Positions 19,567 to 27,674 of a DNA stretch of 64,000 nucleotides are shown piece after piece. Below the pieces are notes generated by a model that was not told the DNA's origin, made no database searches, and saw only the letters and a list, made by a program, of their open reading frames with translations. The position numbers and the translations under genes were made by a program. The stretch comes from Paenibacillus sp. PvR098 (GTDB lineage: Bacteria > Bacillota > Bacilli > Paenibacillales > NBRC-103111). Location of the stretch: assembly GCF_017833255.1 (NCBI RefSeq), contig NZ_JAFIBU010000001.1, forward strand, positions 992,001 through 1,056,000, given 5' to 3'. The first letter of the stretch is position 1, and every line of letters starts with the position of its first letter.

Positions 19567-19800
19567 CTAATTTTGGGATGCAGGAGGATTTATTTTTGTT
19601 TTATCTGATTCATAATTATTTTGGTTGTCAATAATCTCAGAGTTTGCTGTTGAAAACAAACCTTCGATCCATTGTATTATCCACTTGCGAAACGCAATCG
19701 CAATAATGATCAGAACGGCGATAATCAACAAAATCTCGAGCGTGCCGAGCCCGTCCTCCTCTTCCCAAAATTGTTTCCAACCTACCGGCCAAATGTTCAT
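19567..19800 (-). CDS. flp: Flp-type (type IVb) major pilin candidate
   Basis: This 77-residue protein has the class III prepilin signature EEEDGLGTLEILLIIAVLII. Cleavage after the Gly of EEDG would leave a mature pilin with Glu at position +5 inside the hydrophobic helix. A short basic-Trp segment (RKWIIQWIEG) and a hydrophilic tail follow. Size, position between the TadC and TadE genes, and the presence of a TadV-like peptidase make it the best candidate for the major Flp pilin subunit. Confidence 0.8.
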   Translation of the reverse strand: MNIWPVGWKQFWEEEDGLGTLEILLIIAVLIIIAIAFRKWIIQWIEGLFSTANSEIIDNQNNYESDKTKINPPASQN

Positions 19801-19845
19801 TTCTTTATCCTCCCAATCTTGTCTATATACACATTTCGTAATTCA

Positions 19846-20718
19846 TTAGCTCATCATCAGCATGGCTGGAGCCGCCACAATTACCATGACAACAAAGAAA
19901 ATCAGCACCATCGGAAAAACTAGCTTGGACGAGCCCTCCTCGCCCAAAGTACGGGCTAATGCTTTCCGTTTATCCCATAATGCGATGGAGAGCTCCTGAA
20001 GCGACATCATAAGCTCATCGCCGCCCCTCTTGTAATTCAGAAGCAGCGTAGTCGTAAACAGGGAGGTTTCCTGCATGGCGCAACGTTTGCTGAAATCTTC
20101 CATAACTTTGGAGAAAGAAACGTTCATTTTTAGAGCATGGACGGCCAATGCGAGTTCCGTCAGCAGCGGATTACCCGTATGTTCCTTGCCTTCCACCGAA
20201 CGTATTAAGGCTTGAGGAACCGTTTCCCCGGCACTTACCAATAACAATATACGGTTGAGTACCTCGGGCAGCTCGATCAGCATCTGCCGCTTTCTCTTTT
20301 GAGATTGATTCGAAATCTGCTTGTACATCACAAAGGGAATAAATGCGGCCAGCAGCACACCATATAGAAGCATCTCGGCTTGGCCGCCTGCGGCCCACCC
20401 CAGAAGCGTGGTTAAGCACAGCGCACCATAGGCGTACACGATGGCCTGTGCTGCAAACCATTTGGTTTCAATCAATGCCCTCTTGGCTCCATGTAATTGA
20501 ATCATGATCAAATGTACTTGCCCGAGCGGCTCGGTTAATCGGTCAGCGAGTCGTATCTGGTCCATAACCCAAAGACCTGCAGGCAAGATTCTGTTCATCG
20601 CATCCATCGGCTTTGTCCCCCGATGCTCCCGCACCCACGAACTGTACTGCGGACGGGCCATATACACCACAACCAAAGCCGCGATCAGCTCTAGTACAAA
20701 CAGGACCGCTATCCACAC
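19846..20718 (-). CDS. tadC: TadC-like type II/IV secretion F-domain protein
   Basis: This 290-residue inner membrane platform protein has a T2SSF domain: a hydrophobic N-terminus, two central hydrophobic segments (AIVYAYGALCLTTLLGWAA and MLLYGVLLAAFIPFVMY), a cytoplasmic helical domain (IELPEVLNRILLLVSAGETVPQAL) and two C-terminal hydrophobic segments ending at VMVIVAAPAMLM. It should pair with the TadB-like protein to anchor the CpaF ATPase. The start is a GTG preceded by AAAGGTG. Confidence 0.85.
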   Translation of the reverse strand: MWIAVLFVLELIAALVVVYMARPQYSSWVREHRGTKPMDAMNRILPAGLWVMDQIRLADRLTEPLGQVHLIMIQLHGAKRALIETKWFAAQAIVYAYGALCLTTLLGWAAGGQAEMLLYGVLLAAFIPFVMYKQISNQSQKRKRQMLIELPEVLNRILLLVSAGETVPQALIRSVEGKEHTGNPLLTELALAVHALKMNVSFSKVMEDFSKRCAMQETSLFTTTLLLNYKRGGDELMMSLQELSIALWDKRKALARTLGEEGSSKLVFPMVLIFFVVMVIVAAPAMLMMS

Positions 20719-20724
20719 TTCAGA

Positions 20725-21549
20725 TCACACCTTTATGTCCATTATTTTTTGCGCTAAGGCATAACAGCCCAAAAGCACCGCGAGTGCGCAGCTCATGATG
20801 AGCAGTCCGCCGCCCTGGTATAACGGTTCCATGTAGTCCGGAGTGCTCCAGGCAAGCGTTGCTATAATAGCTACTGGAGTGACAGAGAGCACTTTGGATT
20901 CGAATTTTTTTTGTGCCAGCAACACCTGAATATCCTGTTCGATATCCAGCTTTTCTTGAATCAATACAGCCGTACGGCGAACCACCTGTACCAAGCTTCC
21001 CCCGGTTCTTTTGCACGTAACGAACACTTCCGCAAACCTTTCAATTTCATCAATATGAGCTCGTCGGCTAAAGCCTATTAAGCAGCTCTCAATCGTTTCC
21101 CCATTTTCCATTCGCCTTTGCATCATCTCAAGCTCTTTGATGATCATTGCTTTGGAATCGGGATAAAGCAGCCTTAAGTCGCTTAGCGCCTCCACGAAAG
21201 CCGATTCAACCGACCGGCCTGCGCTAATAGCCGACGCGAGCGCCGCCAACATTTGTTTGAACTGCAGCTTTAACTGTGCTTTTCTTTTGCGGATCAACTG
21301 CTTCCGTCGAATCGACGGGTAGCCTAGACCAATGGCACCAAAAAAGAAAGCAGCACCGGGATGCTTGTAAAAGACGTAAGCAATGGCTGCCATAATCGTC
21401 GCTCCCCACAAGGCGGCGAGCGTAATCTGACCCGGGCTCATCAGGTACTCGTCATAATCTTGAAGTGTTGTATTCGTCGGGGGCCGCTGCCCACGAACAA
21501 AAGGAATCGGCACATGAAGCTTTAGACGCCCTAGTGTTGTCTTGAACAT
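20725..21549 (-). CDS. tadB: TadB-like type II/IV secretion F-domain protein
   Basis: This 274-residue protein has a T2SSF domain. Two hydrophobic segments near residues 38-85 precede a cytoplasmic domain with FKQMLAALASAISAGRSVESA and ERFAEVFVTCKRTGGSLVQVV, then two C-terminal hydrophobic helices. It forms the membrane platform of the Tad machine with the adjacent TadC. It is seven bases from tadC and 38 bases from the ATPase gene. Confidence 0.85.
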   Translation of the reverse strand: MFKTTLGRLKLHVPIPFVRGQRPPTNTTLQDYDEYLMSPGQITLAALWGATIMAAIAYVFYKHPGAAFFFGAIGLGYPSIRRKQLIRKRKAQLKLQFKQMLAALASAISAGRSVESAFVEALSDLRLLYPDSKAMIIKELEMMQRRMENGETIESCLIGFSRRAHIDEIERFAEVFVTCKRTGGSLVQVVRRTAVLIQEKLDIEQDIQVLLAQKKFESKVLSVTPVAIIATLAWSTPDYMEPLYQGGGLLIMSCALAVLLGCYALAQKIMDIKV

Positions 21550-21587
21550 GGCTATCGATTCTTCCTTTCTGAAGCAAATATTCTTCT

Positions 21588-22907
21588 TTAACCCAAGCCC
21601 GCCATCTCAAGCTTCCATGTTCGCATCAGTCGATTGCCCGTCGGCTTGAGCTCTCCCAACACCATCCCCTCTAACGTTTCACCTGTTTCCTCAAATAGAT
21701 ACAACGGGTTGAGCATCACCTCCCCATCGACTACTCCAACCATCTCACTGATTTCTGTCACTCGCCTTGAACGGTCACGAAGCCGCTGCAGATGTATCAT
21801 GACATCAATGGCCGATGAGATCTGCTTCCGCACCACCCCCACCGGCAGGCCCGCGCCGCTCAGCACCATAGTCTCTAGACGGCTGAGCATGTCCTTAACT
21901 GAGTTGGCGTGGCCCGTGGACAAGCTGCCGTCATGCCCAGTGTTCATCGCCTGCAGCATATCCAGCGCCTCTGCACCTCTAACCTCACCGACGATGATGC
22001 GATTAGGCCTCATACGAAGCGACGAACGGATCAAATCGCGAATTGTAATCTCTCCCTTCCCGTCGTTGTTGGGGTTGCGCGTTTCCAGGCTGACCAAATT
22101 CGGCACACCGTGAATCTGGAGCTCCGCTGAATCTTCGATCGTAATGACGCGTTCGTCCTCGGGAATGAACTGCGCCAGCGCATTCAAGAACGTTGTCTTT
22201 CCCGATCCTGTCCCGCCGCCGATAAACAGGTTATATTTCGCCTTCACAAATCGGATTAAGCTCTCCGCAGCTTCCTCGGATAAAGCTTGCCGCACAGTCA
22301 AATCGCGGATCGTCATCGGCTGCTCTGGAAATTTGCGGATCGTCATGGCCGGACCTTGCAGTGCAATCGGAGGGAGCACAATATTGACGCGAGAGCCGTC
22401 CTGAAGCCGTGCATCTACCATCGGGCTCGATTCGTTCACCAACCGGTTCACTCGGCCGACAATCGCTTGAATCGTGTCCTCCAGCTTCTCTCGGCTATCG
22501 AACCGGATGTCCGTTTCGATTACTTTTCCGTCTTTTTCAATAAAGATCTGATCATGCGAGTTGACCATGATTTCCGATATGGTCTTGTCATCGACCAGTG
22601 GCTGCAGCACGTCCAAACCCCGGAAGGAATGAAATAGCTCCTGTACGAGCTGATGCTTCTGCCCAGCGGTCAGGAAAGATTCATTCGAATAGGCGAATAC
22701 ATGCTGTTCGATGGTCTCAATCAACTGCTCATCCGAGAGTGTATTTCCGTAATCTATGCTCTCTTGGATTTTTTTGAGCAATATCTGTTTCCTTACAGCG
22801 ACGCTAATCCGATTCAGCAACTCCTTTCTTGAGCCAATAACTCCTGTACGACCGAAGCCGCGAATCCGGCTGAAACCAACTGCTCTACGTGAGCCACCGA
22901 TTTCCAT
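21588..22907 (-). CDS. cpaF: CpaF/TadA-family pilus assembly ATPase
   Basis: This 439-residue hexameric motor ATPase powers Flp pilus assembly. Walker A is GGGTGSGKTTFLNAL; the Asp box is VITIEDSAELQI; Walker B and the following segment read RPNRIIVGEVRGAEALDMLQAMNTGHDGSLSTGHA when read in two parts around VGEVRG. The N-terminal domain has the typical LVDDKTISEIMVN segment. The reading frame begins 94 bases inside the preceding CpaE-like gene. No good binding site precedes the first ATG, so a TTG near 22823 directly after AAAGGAG is an alternative start. Confidence 0.88.
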   Translation of the reverse strand: MEIGGSRRAVGFSRIRGFGRTGVIGSRKELLNRISVAVRKQILLKKIQESIDYGNTLSDEQLIETIEQHVFAYSNESFLTAGQKHQLVQELFHSFRGLDVLQPLVDDKTISEIMVNSHDQIFIEKDGKVIETDIRFDSREKLEDTIQAIVGRVNRLVNESSPMVDARLQDGSRVNIVLPPIALQGPAMTIRKFPEQPMTIRDLTVRQALSEEAAESLIRFVKAKYNLFIGGGTGSGKTTFLNALAQFIPEDERVITIEDSAELQIHGVPNLVSLETRNPNNDGKGEITIRDLIRSSLRMRPNRIIVGEVRGAEALDMLQAMNTGHDGSLSTGHANSVKDMLSRLETMVLSGAGLPVGVVRKQISSAIDVMIHLQRLRDRSRRVTEISEMVGVVDGEVMLNPLYLFEETGETLEGMVLGELKPTGNRLMRTWKLEMAGLG

Positions 22908-23923
22908 TCCGGAACATAAGGGAGCTCACCCCGAAGCGTAATTCCATACCTCGAAAAATCATTGACCGTATGTCCTGTGCTTTTATTTAGCAAAAACGTC
23001 ACATTGTCCAAAGGAAATCGTTCCCTTCCGGCTTCTCCTTCCCTCCAACTTTGAACAAGCTGTACCGTCTTTTGAAGATGAATACAATCGTCAAGCACTA
23101 ACCAAAGAACATGATCCGCAGCGTTCAAAGCCTTAAGCGTGACCGGGCTTGGATAAGAATCCAAATCCATAATCACCCAATCGAATAGTCCCGAAGTCGT
23201 CGCCCCTTGTACAATGCTTTGCAGATCCGTGCTTTCCATCTCAGCCATTTCTTGGAGATGTGTAGAGGGGGGCACATAATCGAATTTCAAATCCTCGTGC
23301 GTGCGCTTCAGCTGCTCGATTTTGGCTGAGAGGACGTCCGGATTCGTTTTGGCATAATAGAGCATGCGTGAGAAGGCTTCCGACTCTTCCCCGCTCTCTT
23401 CCACAAACCAAGCTTTGGAGGGAAGCCGTTCCAGCGACAAACACAATACTTTTTCCCCTTGCATGATGAGCTGACGGGCCAAATGAATGGCAGTTACCGT
23501 CTTGCCGCTGCCCCCCACAGAGGAGTAAACCGCTAGTGTTCTCGCTCCCCTCCCACCGCGCAGCGGCTCATTCTCACAGTATTCGTTATAGTGAACAGCA
23601 ATTTCCGACAACAGCCGATTAAGCGGCTGAAATTTGAACAGCACCGGGTATTCCAGCAGCCCTCCCGCCTTTATTGAATCGCTGATCAAGACGGTACACC
23701 CCGTCCTGATACGATAAGCCGTATCCGGTAGTGGCATCCATGACTCATGCACCATCATAATGAAACGCTCCCTAGTCTCTTCCATAAAGCGAAAACCTTC
23801 CTCCGTGGTTGTAAACACTCTTAGGCTAAAGCGTTCCGCATACTCCGACGAACGAATATAGGTCGACAGCATATCGGCAAAATACGTATCATCATCAAGC
23901 AGCACCAGCAACATTTTTGCCAA
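22814..23923 (-). CDS. CpaE/TadZ-like pilus localisation ATPase
   Basis: This 369-residue protein combines an N-terminal receiver-like domain (LLVLLDDDTYFADML, with a short acidic run) and a ParA/MinD-like ATPase domain starting at YSSVGGSGKTVTAIHLARQL. The deviant Walker A has GGSGKT, and IMDLDSYPSPVTL is the Walker B region. This is the TadZ/CpaE architecture that places the Tad apparatus at the pole. A longer ORF extends upstream through a terminator hairpin; the real start is the TTG at 23923, eight bases after GGAGG. It is the first gene of the Tad operon. Confidence 0.82.
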   Translation of the reverse strand: MAKMLLVLLDDDTYFADMLSTYIRSSEYAERFSLRVFTTTEEGFRFMEETRERFIMMVHESWMPLPDTAYRIRTGCTVLISDSIKAGGLLEYPVLFKFQPLNRLLSEIAVHYNEYCENEPLRGGRGARTLAVYSSVGGSGKTVTAIHLARQLIMQGEKVLCLSLERLPSKAWFVEESGEESEAFSRMLYYAKTNPDVLSAKIEQLKRTHEDLKFDYVPPSTHLQEMAEMESTDLQSIVQGATTSGLFDWVIMDLDSYPSPVTLKALNAADHVLWLVLDDCIHLQKTVQLVQSWREGEAGRERFPLDNVTFLLNKSTGHTVNDFSRYGITLRGELPYVPEWKSVAHVEQLVSAGFAASVVQELLAQERSC

Positions 23924-23968
23924 GATGAATTCCTCCCCCTTCCATGTTGAGACCCCCAAAAAGGCAAC

Positions 23969-24075
23969 AAAAAAAGCACGCGCTGTCAAGGGTCCTATGA
24001 ACCTTGAAACAGCGGTGCTTCCGCTTATAATAATGAAATTAATCGTATTATAGACCTAAAATTTGGAAAATGCAA
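23969..24075 (-). promoter_or_regulatory. Tad operon leader: sigma-A promoter followed by an intrinsic terminator
   Basis: On the minus strand, TTGCAT (24070-24075) and a perfect TATAAT (24047-24052) are separated by 17 bases. About 22 bases after the expected start point comes a stem, GCACCGCTGTTTCAAGG paired imperfectly with CCTTGACAGCGCGTGC (23976-24018), followed by seven T (23969-23975). The ribosome binding site and TTG of the CpaE-like gene follow within 50 bases. The terminator may also end the upstream DinB-fold transcript. Confidence 0.6.
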
Positions 24076-24106
24076 GGGGAATTTATCCGCTTGGCTCGTG
24101 CCCTAA

Positions 24107-24574
24107 TCATCCCCGGGTAGCGAAAGCCTGTTTGTTGCGTTCAATCTGCTGAATATGACGGTCCACGTGACCTATGAACATCTGTACCACATCCTGCAGT
24201 GTTTGCTTCCCTGCAACGTTGTGAACGCCGGTTCGCTGCCAGTCTTCATTGGACAGCCCCGACAAAATTGCGGACATGGAAAACCGCAGAGCACCGAACA
24301 TAGCCAAGTAAGCCTGTATGTCCAATGCTTGGTAATTAAGCCGCAATGCCCAAGCGTCGGGATCAAATTTGAACAGAAGAGGATTGTCTTCCGCGATGAT
24401 CCGTTTCATCCGGTCCGTGGATACCATTTCGGCGTCGCACACATGAATAACAACCTCTTTAATGCTCCACTTGTTCTCTGCCGGTTTAAACAGTAGTTCC
24501 TCTTCACTGACCCCGTCCAAAGCGGCCATCAATAGATCCACACCTTTGGCATAGTTTTGCACCAATGCTTCCAT
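24107..24574 (-). CDS. DinB/YfiT-fold metal-binding protein
   Basis: This 155-residue four-helix protein of the DinB-like superfamily starts with MEALVQNYAKGVDLLMAAL. Three conserved histidines that bind a metal are visible: KEVVIHVCDAE, and the pair in FIGHVDRHIQQI. Families with this fold include thiol-dependent transferases (bacillithiol or mycothiol) and hydrolases. The ATG at 24574 has TAGGAGG and GAGGAG upstream. It sits about 85 bases after the RlmM-like gene, probably at the end of the repair operon. Confidence 0.75.
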   Translation of the reverse strand: MEALVQNYAKGVDLLMAALDGVSEEELLFKPAENKWSIKEVVIHVCDAEMVSTDRMKRIIAEDNPLLFKFDPDAWALRLNYQALDIQAYLAMFGALRFSMSAILSGLSNEDWQRTGVHNVAGKQTLQDVVQMFIGHVDRHIQQIERNKQAFATRG

Positions 24575-24659
24575 GCTCCTCAGCCTCCTATTGAATAATC
24601 GCTCAAGCATCAGACGGATAGCTCGTCCACGATTCGAAGCTAGCCTCCGCCTGCTTGAT

Positions 24660-25691
24660 CTAATGGCTCTTCACCAAAAAAAGAGTAAGCTCTTCCCGGT
24701 TATGAAACAACTGCTTCGCTTTTTGTAGTTCCAGCTCAGGAGATAGATCTTGAATGACCTCCCGGATCGTTTGAAATGCTTTCTTGTTCATCAGCTTTAC
24801 GGTAATAATGGCCGTTCCGCCCGGCTTCAAAGCGTAGAGCAGTCCGCGGACCAGCTTGGCCATCTGACGGTGGCTCCAGCTCATATCGCATACCAGTAGA
24901 TCGAAGGCGCCTGCCGCAAACACCACTTCATCCGCTTTTTTGGGATGATATGTGAGGTTTCGATTGCGCAAAAGCCCGGCATCCAGCTTGGCCGGATCCA
25001 CCGCCGTCACCTTTAGCCCCCGCTCCAACAACAATGAAGTCCAACCGCCAGGCGCAGCCCCGATATCGAGCGCAGAACGATACTGAGTAAAATCAAGGCC
25101 AAATGCCTGCTCCGCTTCGAGCAGCTTGAATTTGGCCCGGGAAACCTGCCCTTCTTCCTTGCGGAAGCGAACGGCTCCGCCTGACCAGTCGGATAAGTTG
25201 TCCTGCGGTCGCGACAAGCCGTAATAAACCGTATCTTTCGTGAAAAACAGCGACAAAATGAAGTCAGTGTCTCTCACCTCAGGCTTTGCGGAGAAGTCCG
25301 ATGACAGCCTCTCATCCACTGCAGCCTTCGCGGCGGATGGGGAAATCTCCGGAGCAGCGTCCTCTGTTTTGCGGACTTGCACCGCAATCTTACTGCCGAA
25401 GTACGTTGAAGATGCAGAAAGCTGTTCCAAGACAAAGCTCATGACCGAATCCATGGAGCCATTCCATGCTGCTTGTTCATCAACCGGCTGAATATGCCTT
25501 AAAAAAACCGGTTCATCGCCTGTGATCATCCGAATTGCTTCTTCCCTTGTCAACTCGGTCGTGAATAGAAACACTTCTCCGGGAACGATCCATTCGGACT
25601 TAACCGATCCCAGCAAGCGGCGCAGTTCTTCCTGTGCCTGCTGAGCAAATCCTCTGTTGGAAGTTCCGATAAATACGCTCATGTTCGTCAT
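24660..25691 (-). CDS. RlmM-like SAM-dependent RNA 2'-O-methyltransferase
   Basis: This 343-residue protein has an N-terminal THUMP-like region and a C-terminal FtsJ-type methyltransferase domain. The SAM motif is ALDIGAAPGGWTSLLLERG. The catalytic tetrad positions look filled: Lys in SRAKFKLLEAE, Asp in LLVCDMSW, Lys in AIITVKLM, and a late Glu in REELTLFLV. This arrangement resembles RlmM, which 2'-O-methylates 23S rRNA in E. coli. Whether the target here is rRNA is unknown. Its start overlaps the ABC ATPase stop by four bases. Confidence 0.75.
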   Translation of the reverse strand: MTNMSVFIGTSNRGFAQQAQEELRRLLGSVKSEWIVPGEVFLFTTELTREEAIRMITGDEPVFLRHIQPVDEQAAWNGSMDSVMSFVLEQLSASSTYFGSKIAVQVRKTEDAAPEISPSAAKAAVDERLSSDFSAKPEVRDTDFILSLFFTKDTVYYGLSRPQDNLSDWSGGAVRFRKEEGQVSRAKFKLLEAEQAFGLDFTQYRSALDIGAAPGGWTSLLLERGLKVTAVDPAKLDAGLLRNRNLTYHPKKADEVVFAAGAFDLLVCDMSWSHRQMAKLVRGLLYALKPGGTAIITVKLMNKKAFQTIREVIQDLSPELELQKAKQLFHNREELTLFLVKSH

Positions 25692-26461
25692 AGCACCTTA
25701 ATCCAAGGCCGGTCGCCGAACCACTCGATTCGAATCGGTACCTGAAACGCCCTAAATAAATTTTCTTCTGTCAGAACCTCTCGCTTCAAACCGGAAGCGA
25801 TCAGCTCTCCTTGCTCGATCAGCGCCACATGAGTAAACATCGGAACGATTTCCTCGATATGGTGCGTTACATAGATGACCGCCATTTGTTGTTCTCCAAG
25901 CTCATTGATGTTCTCAAGCAGCCTTTCACGTTCAAAAAGATCAAGCCCGGAGCATGGCTCGTCCATGATGAGGATCGATGGACGCGTCATCAGCGATCTG
26001 GCGAGCATGACCTTCTTACGCTCACCTTGAGAAAGCGTACCTAATGGTTGATCCGCAAGATGACCCAGCTTGACGTCACTAAGTTTTTGGAACGCCTTTT
26101 CCTTCGCAATCGCCGGTATTTCCTCATAGAAGCGAAGAAACCCGTATTCGCCGGTAGCAACGACCTCCCAGACGGAATCGCCGGGGTTCAGCTTTTCATA
26201 AAGAGATTGGCTGATGTAGCCGATTTGTTTGCGGACCTCGCGCACATCGCATTGTCCATATGTATTTCCGAGTACCTGCACTTTACCTCTGCTTGGGAAT
26301 TCGTAACCATTCATCATCTCCAAGAGAGTAGTTTTACCAGACCCGTTTCTGCCGAGGATCACCCAATGCTCTCCAGACTTAATATCCAATTGAACACCAG
26401 ATAAAATATGTCTTTCTTCCCGAATAAAATGAATTTGCTGTAACGATAAGACCTGTGACAC
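25688..26461 (-). CDS. ABC transporter-type ATP-binding protein, YlmA-like
   Basis: This stand-alone ATP-binding subunit of about 257 residues has Walker A GRNGSGKTTLLEMM, Q-loop GYISQSLYEKL, signature TLSQGERKKVMLARS, Walker B ILIMDEPCSGLD and H-loop YVTHHIEE. It resembles B. subtilis YlmA. No permease gene is adjacent, so transport is uncertain. The frame reads through from an ATG inside the preceding gene; a GTG at 26461, after that gene's stop, is my preferred start, though its binding site is weak. It is embedded in the repair operon. Confidence 0.78.
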   Translation of the reverse strand: MSQVLSLQQIHFIREERHILSGVQLDIKSGEHWVILGRNGSGKTTLLEMMNGYEFPSRGKVQVLGNTYGQCDVREVRKQIGYISQSLYEKLNPGDSVWEVVATGEYGFLRFYEEIPAIAKEKAFQKLSDVKLGHLADQPLGTLSQGERKKVMLARSLMTRPSILIMDEPCSGLDLFERERLLENINELGEQQMAVIYVTHHIEEIVPMFTHVALIEQGELIASGLKREVLTEENLFRAFQVPIRIEWFGDRPWIKVL

Positions 26462-26474
26462 CAATGACCACAAC

Positions 26475-26816
26475 CTATTCTTTGACGTTTTCGGCAATGC
26501 CCGTGAGCAGCGCCGACGGCATAGGGCCGTTTACCAAAAGCACCTGCTCGGGCTTGCTTGCATATAAAGCTTGAAACATGTGCTGTCTTCCCGAATCGCT
26601 GGACGTATGTAAATAAATGCGTTTCGGGTAGCGGTTCGAGGCAATGATGCCTCCGACCACATCCATCCCGTTAGGCTGACCCCAGCCTAGGCCGTAATCG
26701 AGCGAAAGCACATCCACGTCGCATTCCTGCAGTAAAAGAAGGCATTCTTCCGCATTCCTGACAAGTACGAAGCCCTCAGGACAAGTCCGGTAATCATCCA
26801 AATAAACATGAATCAC
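26475..26816 (-). CDS. cyclic-phosphate processing receiver-domain (cpREC) protein
   Basis: This 113-residue single-domain protein has a receiver-like fold but not a normal response-regulator site. The start HVYLDDYRTCPEGFVLV, the central LSLDYGLGWGQPNGMDVV and the later LHTSSDSGRQHM match the cyclic-phosphate-processing receiver family as I know it. That family is predicted to act on terminal cyclic phosphates of nucleic acids or nucleotides. The start overlaps the endonuclease IV stop by four bases, so it is translated together with a repair nuclease. Confidence 0.7.
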   Translation of the reverse strand: MIHVYLDDYRTCPEGFVLVRNAEECLLLLQECDVDVLSLDYGLGWGQPNGMDVVGGIIASNRYPKRIYLHTSSDSGRQHMFQALYASKPEQVLLVNGPMPSALLTGIAENVKE

Positions 26817-27658
26817 CCTTCGCTCAGCTCCTTGACATAACGGATTTCCGAGCCATGCGTCGCCCCGCGGATCACTGGAGTTTCAAGAACAACCGGAAGC
26901 TTCATGCTCTGCAGCCGAACGGAGCGAAGCAGCGGAAGGAATCGGGCCTCGCCGATTTCTCCTTTGCCGATCATGGCATGCCTGTCTTTGTATGCGCCGC
27001 GCGGATATACGGAATCGTTAAGATGGATGGCCCGAAGATAAGGCAAATAGCCTATGGCTTCGGCTTGACGTTCCCAATCCGGCCAGCCTGCCGGCAGCGC
27101 CGGGAACAGATTGGAGGCGAAAGCATGGCATGTATCGAAACAAAAACCGATTAACTCCGACCTTTGGCATAAGCTTCGAATCTGAACAAGCTCTTCGAGC
27201 GTTGTCCCCATTAATGAGCCTTCCCCCGCTTGATTCTCAATCAGCAGCATTGCGCGACCCGTATATCCCGCAAGCACCTCATTCATACATTGTATAATAT
27301 TTTTATAGCCTTGTAACGTGTCTTTCCCCTTATATTTACCAAAGTGGACAACGGCACCTACCGAACCGCAAGCATCGGCAATTTCGAGATCGTTCCGAAG
27401 CGAAGCGATAGTCGCTTTTCGCATCTCTCCCTCGTCTACTGCAAGATTAGTCGGATAAGGCGTATGTGCGATGGAGTAAATGCCATGCTCGCGGCAATAT
27501 CGCTCACAGTTCTCCGCGTCCATGCGATTGAACGGCTTCACCGTCAAGCTGCGCGGATTTTTGGGGAAATATTGAAAAGACTGAGCACCCAATAGAACCG
27601 CCGTCTTTGCTGCTTCCAGATAACCCTTCCGAATGCTGATATGGCAGCCAAACCGCAT
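26813..27658 (-). CDS. nfo: endonuclease IV (AP endonuclease, Nfo family)
   Basis: This 281-residue TIM-barrel metallonuclease has the Zn-binding and signature motifs of endonuclease IV: SIAHTPYPTNLA, AVVHFGKYKG, LLIENQAGEG, CFDTCHAFAS, AIHLNDS, DRHAMIGKGEIG, and a final VLETP. The enzyme cleaves 5' of abasic sites and removes blocked 3' ends in base excision repair. It begins 16 bases after the glycosylase gene, whose AP-lyase product is a natural substrate. Confidence 0.88.
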   Translation of the reverse strand: MRFGCHISIRKGYLEAAKTAVLLGAQSFQYFPKNPRSLTVKPFNRMDAENCERYCREHGIYSIAHTPYPTNLAVDEGEMRKATIASLRNDLEIADACGSVGAVVHFGKYKGKDTLQGYKNIIQCMNEVLAGYTGRAMLLIENQAGEGSLMGTTLEELVQIRSLCQRSELIGFCFDTCHAFASNLFPALPAGWPDWERQAEAIGYLPYLRAIHLNDSVYPRGAYKDRHAMIGKGEIGEARFLPLLRSVRLQSMKLPVVLETPVIRGATHGSEIRYVKELSEG

Positions 27659-27674
27659 CGCCTCTCGCCCTCCC

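Noticed and set aside
22814-22907. 94-base overlap of cpaF with the CpaE-like gene as an unusual gene overlap
   Set aside because: A later cpaF start (TTG near 22823) would remove nearly all of the overlap, so the overlap may not be real.
23924-23989. Upstream extension of the CpaE-like frame
   Set aside because: It runs through the T tract of a terminator and has no ribosome binding site; the TTG at 23923 has one.
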